This document shows, one piece after another, positions 59,534 to 64,000 of a stretch of 64,000 nt of DNA. Under the pieces are notes generated by a model. The model was not told the origin of the DNA. It worked only from the letters and a program-made list of their open reading frames with translations, and did no database searches. The position numbers and the translations under genes were made by a program. Source of the stretch: Brachynemurus nebulosus (lineage: Eukaryota > Arthropoda > Insecta > Neuroptera > Myrmeleontidae); the NCBI GenBank assembly GCA_035578155.1, contig JAPWDM010000021.1, forward strand, positions 5,003,704-5,067,703, written 5' to 3'. Numbering within the stretch: the first letter of the stretch is position 1; each line of letters starts with the position of its first letter.

Positions 59534-59926
59534 TTCTTCGCACTTGACCGAGTGTAGCCTTTTTGTTCACACCCATACCAAGTTTTACTTTAGCTTTCAT
59601 GACGTTTGTTACGGCCCACGCAGCAGCTTTTTCACCAAATTTTGCGTCTGAAGATTTAACTCGATCCCAGGCTGCGTTTGCTAAAATTAAATCCGCCTTA
59701 TGTCGATCAGAGAGATTTTTACTTTGCGAGTAAGCGATATCGTGTGCCTTAGAAGCTTCGTCTAATTTATTGATCCCGGATCACCTCTTGCTAATCTTTC
59801 TTGTAATTGTGTACCCGGTCCACAATACTGATAGCCAGGTATGTGAAGTTCAAATGGCAATTTGTTAATTAATGAATTAACAAGTCCACGACCACTTCGT
59901 TGTTGTTGCCGGTTGTGACGTAACAT
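59520..59926 (-). pseudogene. Phospholipase A2-like virion protein, frameshifted
   Basis: From the ATG at 59926 the minus strand reads NKLPFELHIPGYQYCGPGTQ, then RLARGDPG, and hits a TAG at about 59763. The remaining part is open in the next frame down to the TAA at 59520. It includes LDEASKAHDIAYSQSK, RHKADLILANAAWDRVKS, then a basic tail. YCGPGT (calcium-loop type) and the KAHDIAY catalytic His-Asp pair are the hallmarks of the parvovirus VP1-type PLA2 domain, which also occurs in Polinton/adintovirus capsid proteins and breaches endosomal membranes. A one-base loss near 59777-59781 separates the two parts. The gene lies directly upstream of the core-protein frame and may have been fused with it. 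Confidence 0.8.
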
Positions 59927-59962
59927 TAGAACTGAATGCTAATAAAATTTGATTCGAGCTAT

Positions 59963-60262
59963 TTATAGATTCATGAAAAATTGAAATGAATCAATTTCAT
60001 GAACAGCTAATTTACAATTTTGATCACTTTCAATCAAATAAATCCTCTTTTTACAACAATTAGAAATTATAATACATAGATGCATAATAGCATCCTTTTC
60101 AATATGATTAAAAGTTATTGACAACAATGGTTCATCAGAATCGTTAAACCATTTAATTTCATTGTTGTCGGTAACTTGTGGATCATTGCAACAATTAAAT
60201 TCATTGTTGACGAGTATACATTCAAGACCTAAGGTACACCAATCCACGCTGTAGTGATTCAT
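59963..60262 (-). CDS. Small protein of unknown function
   Basis: A 99-codon frame starting at the ATG at 60262, opposite the start region of the ATPase gene. It is acidic and cysteine-rich (SVDWCTLGLECILV, NNEFNCCNDP, ISNCCKKRIYLIES). I do not recognise it. Its position between the virion block and the divergent ATPase suggests an element gene; a regulatory or disulfide-bonded structural role would be a guess. Confidence 0.45.
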   Translation of the reverse strand: MNHYSVDWCTLGLECILVNNEFNCCNDPQVTDNNEIKWFNDSDEPLLSITFNHIEKDAIMHLCIIISNCCKKRIYLIESDQNCKLAVHEIDSFQFFMNL

Positions 60263-60267
60263 GATGA

Positions 60268-60858
60268 CTACTGCGTATAATCTCTGGTCCTTCGGGGTGT
60301 GGCAAGACTAGCATTTTATTAAATTTATTAGAACATCCGAATGGATTAAGTTTTGAAAATGCTTATCTCTATTCAAAATCACTCTGTCAACCAAAGTATA
60401 AGTATTTGAAACGCGTTCTCAAACCGATAAGGGGTTTAGGATATTTTACTTTTTCTAATAATGATGATATTATAGCGCCAGAAGATGTAAAAAATAATTC
60501 AATTTTTATATTTGACGATGTTGCAACGGATAAATAAAATAATATTAGAGCATATTTCAGTATGGGGCGTCATAAAGATGTTTCAGTCTTCTATCTTTGT
60601 CAGACGTACAGTTTCATACCAAAACAATTACTTAGAGATAATGCTAATTTAATAGTTTTATTTAAACAAGATTTGGCTAATATCAAACATGTTTTCCAAG
60701 AACATGTAGGTAGTGACATGTCACTCGATCAGTTCAAAGAAATTTGCAATGAATGTTGGCGTGAAAGGTTCAACTTTTTGGTTATAGATAAAGACAGTGA
60801 GTTGAATAGCGGAAGGTATCGTAAAAATTTCGATATCTTTATTCAAAATAAAAACTGA
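60268..60858 (+). pseudogene. Packaging ATPase (FtsK/A32-like), interrupted
   Basis: The frame contains a Walker A P-loop, IISGPSGCGKTSILLNLLEH, a middle region (KRVLKPIRGLGYFTFSNNDD), and a Walker B, SIFIFDDVATDK. A TAA at 60535-60537 follows, after which the same frame continues IRAYFSMGRHKDVSVFYLCQ, TYSFIPKQLLRDNANLIVLF and FKEICNECWRERFNFLVID. This is the DNA-packaging ATPase of Polintons, which pumps the genome into the capsid. Both ATP-binding motifs are present, but the stop separates them from the sensor region. There is also no ATG in frame between upstream stops (60262 and 60265) and the P-loop, so the 5' end is damaged too. Confidence 0.85.
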
Positions 60859-61051
60859 TCAATAACATATAGATTATTTCTATATGAAATACCATTATGT
60901 TTCGAACCGAAATAGACTAACTCATTTTACCATTTACATATAGTTCATTGCTAGATAATACTATACTTACTCAGCATCAATATTCCAGTACTTGCCCCTG
61001 AATATAGGCAATTACACTGCGTTGCCAAGTGGCCCCATACCTACTGATGCA
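60859..61051 (+). other. Intergenic spacer
   Basis: No gene seen between the ATPase stop and the tandem repeat. Confidence 0.5.
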
Positions 61052-61240
61052 GTGCGGTTGGACCGAATACAAGTGCGGTTCGACCGGAAACGTGTGCGGT
61101 TCGACCGAAAATGTGTGCGGTTCGATCGAAAACGTGTGCGGTTCGACCGAAATAGTGTGCGGTTCGACCGGAAACGTGTGCGGTTCGACCGAAAACGTGT
61201 GCGGTTCGACCGAAATAGTGTGCGGTTCAACCGAAATCTC
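61052..61240 (+). repeat. Nine 21-bp tandem repeats
   Basis: Nine units of exactly 21 bp with consensus GTGCGGTTCGACCGAAAACGT start at 61052, 61073 and so on to 61220. Period 21 keeps all three frames open on both strands, which explains the overlapping open frames here; none is a convincing gene. Confidence 0.95.
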
Positions 61241-61344
61241 TGTTCAGTTCATCAATTCGGTTCGAAAAAGCTATAAAATGGCTGTGTACACGTTCACACT
61301 GCACATTTGCTAGTAAACTGTAATAGCATAAGCATGCACACACT

Positions 61345-62328
61345 ATGGATAGCGAACGGGAGCTAAAACGAAAAATCATCAATGCTACAAAATCCATACG
61401 CGCCAAATACCGTGCGCTCGAAGATAGTTAGTTTAAACGAGAGAAAAATTTACAAGAATCATTTAAGCCAATAACGGAGCCACTTAAGGAACTAGCTGCT
61501 GAAATAAGAAACGAACCAATAAAAAGTTTCTTGCTTAAAGATGAAAAACCTAAAATTAAAAAAGCACGTTTTTCAACCGATTCTGATGTCGATATAAAGT
61601 CACATTTTCTCAGTAATGATGATGATACTGAGATATTTAGGTCAACGCTTATGGAACAAAGTAGTCAACCTACAACAAGTCAACCTACAGCAACACATGT
61701 GATGGAACAAAGTAGTCAACCTGCAGCAAAACCCTATGTTGGTGCACCAGCTGAAAAATATCTCACGTTAGCAACCACACGTAGAGCTAAAGGAACCCTT
61801 GATCGTACCTATGGACCGCGTATAGATGAGCGAACAAATAAATGGATGATTGGTAATTCTGAATTGGATATAATTGATGATAATTTTATTATTAACAACA
61901 TCGTTTACCCCTGTACTGAAGGTCTCTTTGAGTTAATGTTTAAAAAATATCCAAATCATCATGTATATACAGAGTCGGATTTAGATACTTATAAGACCAT
62001 TTTAAAAAGTACTAATGCGCATAAAAGAAGTTATAATATTAATGCACCAGTTAATTCAAATCAAAGTTATAAGTATAGAATAATTATAAAAAAACTTTTT
62101 CCATCGTCACCAAGGTACACGTCAACACCCAAACGACAACCAACCGGTTCCGGTTTAATGCATTATGATGCTAATCAAACGATTGATTATCGTTATTGGA
62201 ATGATATAGACGAACTTATCGATAGGCTAATATTATTGGTTGCATCACAGCAAGCTGGACACACCAATCATCAAAATGAGATACAAGCCATTTTAGAGGA
62301 ATTGCGCGAGGCTGATGTAATAGAATAA
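61345..62328 (+). pseudogene. Conserved Polinton protein of unknown function (DUF8207-like), one stop
   Basis: The ATG at 61345 starts a coiled, charged region (MDSERELKRKIINATKSIRA) that stops at a TAG (61429-61431). The same frame continues FKPITEPLKELAAEIRN and a Ser/Thr/Gln-rich linker with a repeated MEQSSQPT/A phrase. A conserved domain follows: EKYLTLATTRRAKGTLDRTY, WMIGNSELDIIDDNFIINN, YPCTEGLFELMFKKYPNH and YKTILKSTNAHKRSY, then GSGLMHYDANQTIDYRYWND and a C-terminal helix (ELIDRLILLVASQQAG). From memory this is the insect Polinton protein with a domain I believe is catalogued as DUF8207. A shortened product could start at the ATG at 61531. Role unknown; its place among replication and packaging genes is the only hint. 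Confidence 0.7.
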
Positions 62329-62366
62329 ATACAGGTGATCAATCTGATTAGATAGTCATTTCAAAC

Positions 62367-62783
62367 ATGAGCGTTGACAAATTCGGTCGATTCAGCAGTG
62401 GCGAAAAGGCCGCTTCCATTAATTTAACAACGAATGGTGATGACGATATGAAAGGTAAACGTCTGACAAACGTTCGCACACCTAAACATAAAGCTGATGC
62501 TGTTAACTTGGCTTTTCTTAATAAAGCGCTTGCTAAAATTTCGGACGGTATGACAACACTTGAAAATTCACATAAACAATTTGAATCAATTGTGACCGCA
62601 AAACTTAGTCATTTGGAGAACATGGATAATGAGTTGAAAATGGTAATGGAAACTATTGCAAATGCGGTATTTAAAGAGGAATTTCACGTTAAATTTAAGC
62701 AATTAGAAAATAAAATACAATTTATTTCGAACCTATATAAGCAACTCACTATAAATACCATGCCAGCAGTTGAAGATGAGTAA
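62367..62783 (+). CDS. Coiled-coil virion-like protein with DAVN motif
   Basis: A complete 138-codon frame. It starts SVDKFGRFSSGEKAASINL, then KGKRLTNVRTPKHKADAVNL with AFL, followed by a long heptad-rich region (ISDGMTTLENSHKQFESIV, then LENMDNELKMVMETI) to the end. The pattern N-V-x-x-P-x-x-x-x-DAVNL-x-(Y/F)L is well known from the shafts of phage tail and fibre proteins, and the short N-terminal motif could be an anchor. A trimeric coiled-coil fibre on the particle is a plausible reading but an inference. It overlaps the start of the integrase gene by 14 bases (8 from its more likely ATG at 62776) and is intact. Confidence 0.6.
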   Translation: MSVDKFGRFSSGEKAASINLTTNGDDDMKGKRLTNVRTPKHKADAVNLAFLNKALAKISDGMTTLENSHKQFESIVTAKLSHLENMDNELKMVMETIANAVFKEEFHVKFKQLENKIQFISNLYKQLTINTMPAVEDE

Positions 62784-63701
62784 AGTTAAAGAACAAGTTG
62801 TAAGCGAATTACACAAACCGGCTCGTAAAAATTTCAAAAGGCGTCGTGTTATAACTAAGGGTATTGATGATTTATGGCAGGCTGATCTTGTTGAAATGGG
62901 TGCTTATGCGAAAGAAAATCATGGATATAGGTACCTGTTGACAGCTATTGACACATTTTCGAAGTATGCTTGGACTGTACCGGTAAAAGATAAATCTGGA
63001 GCGCTTGTTACTGCTGCCATGGAATCAATATTCAAACAGAGCAAGCGCACACCGAAGCACCTTCAAACAGACGACGGTCGAGAATTTTTAATAGTAACTT
63101 TAAGGCGTTAATGGAAAAACATAATATTAACCATTACTCTACGTATAGTACGTTAAAAGCTTCAATCGTTGAGCGTTTTAATCGTACCATTAAGAATAAA
63201 CTTTGGCGTGCTTTTTCTCTAAACGCTAATTATAAATGGTTGCAATTAATTAACGATTTAGTTGATGAATATAATAGAATAAAGCATCGTACAATCAAAA
63301 TGGCTCCACGAGATGTCACTGCTGATAATGAGGCATATTTATTATCTAATGTATACAGTAATATAAAAATTGCTGGTGCAGCCAAGTATAAAGTTAACGA
63401 CTTTGTTCGAATTAGCAAATTTAAATTGATCTTTGAAAAAGGCTACACACCGAATTGGTCTACGGAAATTTTTAAAATCGTCAAAGTTCAACATACAAAT
63501 CCGGTCACATATCTACTTGAAGATATCAATCAACGGCCTATCCGAGGCAGCTTTTACGAGTATGAACTACAGAAAGTTAAATATCCTGACGTGTACCTCG
63601 TGGAACGAATTCTGAAGAGACGTGATGGGAAAGTATTGGTCAAGTGGCTTGGTTTCCCATCGGATAACAACAGCTGGATTCAAGAATCTGATATTGTTTA
63701 A
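62776..63701 (+). pseudogene. Retroviral-type integrase with chromodomain, frameshifted
   Basis: The first frame (ATG at 62776) has a basic start, then the rve core: DDLWQADLVEMGAYAKENHG with the first Asp and KHLQTDDGREF with the second. It loses frame in a run of T at about 63090-63096 and stops at 63111. The second frame continues with KALMEKHNINHYSTYSTLKA, SIVERFNRTIKNKLWRAF with the catalytic Glu, VDEYNRIKHRTIKMAPRDV, an SH3-like segment with VNDFVRISKFKLIFEKGYTP, and a C-terminal chromodomain (YLVERILKRRDGKVLVKWLG, then NSWIQESDIV). It would insert the element into host chromatin. All three catalytic residues are present, split over two frames by one missing base. Confidence 0.9.
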
Positions 63702-63814
63702 ACAATCTAATTTTTGATAATCTGTAAGATAAAAAGGTTTTTTTCTTTCAAATAAATAACACATATATGTAAATAATTATTGTTCTTTATTTTTAAAATA
63801 TAAGTATGAATACA

Positions 63815-63925
63815 AAATATTTTCACAATAAATGTATATGTAATACTTTTTACAATAAATGTTTTGTATATGAAATATTTTTTTACAATAAATGTATATG
63901 AAATATTTTTTACAATAAATAATAT
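63815..63925 (+). repeat. Short degenerate tandem repeat
   Basis: TTTTTACAATAAATGTATATGAAATATT, in pieces of 20 bases or less, recurs three to four times with a ~30-bp period after the integrase gene. It may supply polyadenylation signals (AATAAA) for both converging genes. Confidence 0.7.
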
Positions 63926-64000
63926 TAAAAATTGTATGATTTGTTTATATATTCAATAACACCAGATCATAACTGTTTCATGTTTTCAGGTAACTGATCC
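63925..64000 (-). pseudogene. Possible 3' end of another element gene
   Basis: On the minus strand the last 76 bases read DQLPENMKQL, a stop, then SGVIEYINKSYNF and a final stop at 63925. The helix-like composition and position after the integrase, converging with it, suggest the tail of a further Polinton gene that runs off the window. It is too short to identify. Confidence 0.3.

Larger units (their letters stand above)
56680..64000. mobile_element. Polinton/Maverick element (partial, right end open)
   Basis: A contiguous set of virus-like genes identifies it: double-jelly-roll capsid, penton, adenain-type protease, core/PLA2-like proteins, packaging ATPase, and integrase with chromodomain. 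Genes are compact and overlap, in two divergent blocks meeting at 60260. Terminal inverted repeats and the protein-primed DNA polymerase B are not visible and may lie beyond 64000. Confidence 0.9.

Noticed and set aside
61052..61240. CRISPR-like array
   Set aside because: There are no spacers; the units are directly adjacent, and the context is eukaryotic.
60992..61313. Three overlapping frames over the 21-bp repeats
   Set aside because: A period divisible by three keeps every frame open, and none extends into non-repeat coding sequence.
56680..64000. Protein-primed DNA polymerase B expected in a Polinton
   Set aside because: No polymerase motifs were found in any frame of this stretch. It may lie beyond the window or be lost.

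Overview
This is AT-rich animal nuclear DNA. The long (TA)n runs, the PIF/Harbinger, pogo/Tigger, Gypsy and Polinton/Maverick remnants, the multicopy gene families typical of sap-sucking insects, and a fragment resembling the BEACH/WD protein blue cheese (WDFY3) point to an insect, perhaps a hemipteran. The species call is an inference. No complete multi-exon host gene is visible. The window is a mosaic of nested and mostly broken mobile DNA.

Layout. 1-5069: right part of a long-inverted-repeat DNA transposon with a DDE transposase and a second broken gene. 5368-6254: C-terminal Gypsy pol remnant. 6240-9886: PIF/Harbinger transposase head-to-head with a MADF/BESS gene. The MADF/BESS gene is split by a 2.2-kb fold-back element (7105-9305) that left a TTA target duplication. 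9844-13260: tandem repeats. 13385-16893 and 35785-39180: two copies of a ~3.4-kb segmental duplication. 17662-18027: a small intact unidentified gene with a TATA box. 20176-22745: two short TIR elements that look like gene-fragment-capturing (Pack-type) MITEs. 24330-32970: a ~8.6-kb inverted-repeat element carrying a degenerate Tigger transposase, a second multicopy gene, and a satellite built of exact 60-bp subunits. 33690-34580: repeats with tRNA-Thr-like heads. 34854-35396: a MITE without cargo. 39841-40180: the WDFY3-like exon fragment. 40879-41720: Gypsy integrase fragment. 42030-43760 and 46603-48083: fold-back elements. 49986-50812: a TAA-flanked MITE. 50870-54890: repeat-bounded gene desert.

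56680-63701 (probably to the window end) is the most interesting part: a Polinton/Maverick (adintovirus-like) integrated element. A minus-strand block holds the double-jelly-roll major capsid gene, a tiny overlapping gene, the penton-like minor capsid gene, the adenain-type protease, a core-protein gene and a phospholipase A2-like gene. A divergent plus-strand block holds the packaging ATPase, an unknown conserved gene, a coiled-coil protein and a retroviral-type integrase with a chromodomain. Major capsid, penton, protease and the tiny gene are open from end to end. The PLA2-like gene, ATPase, unknown gene and integrase each carry at least one frameshift or stop. No DNA polymerase B is visible inside the window.
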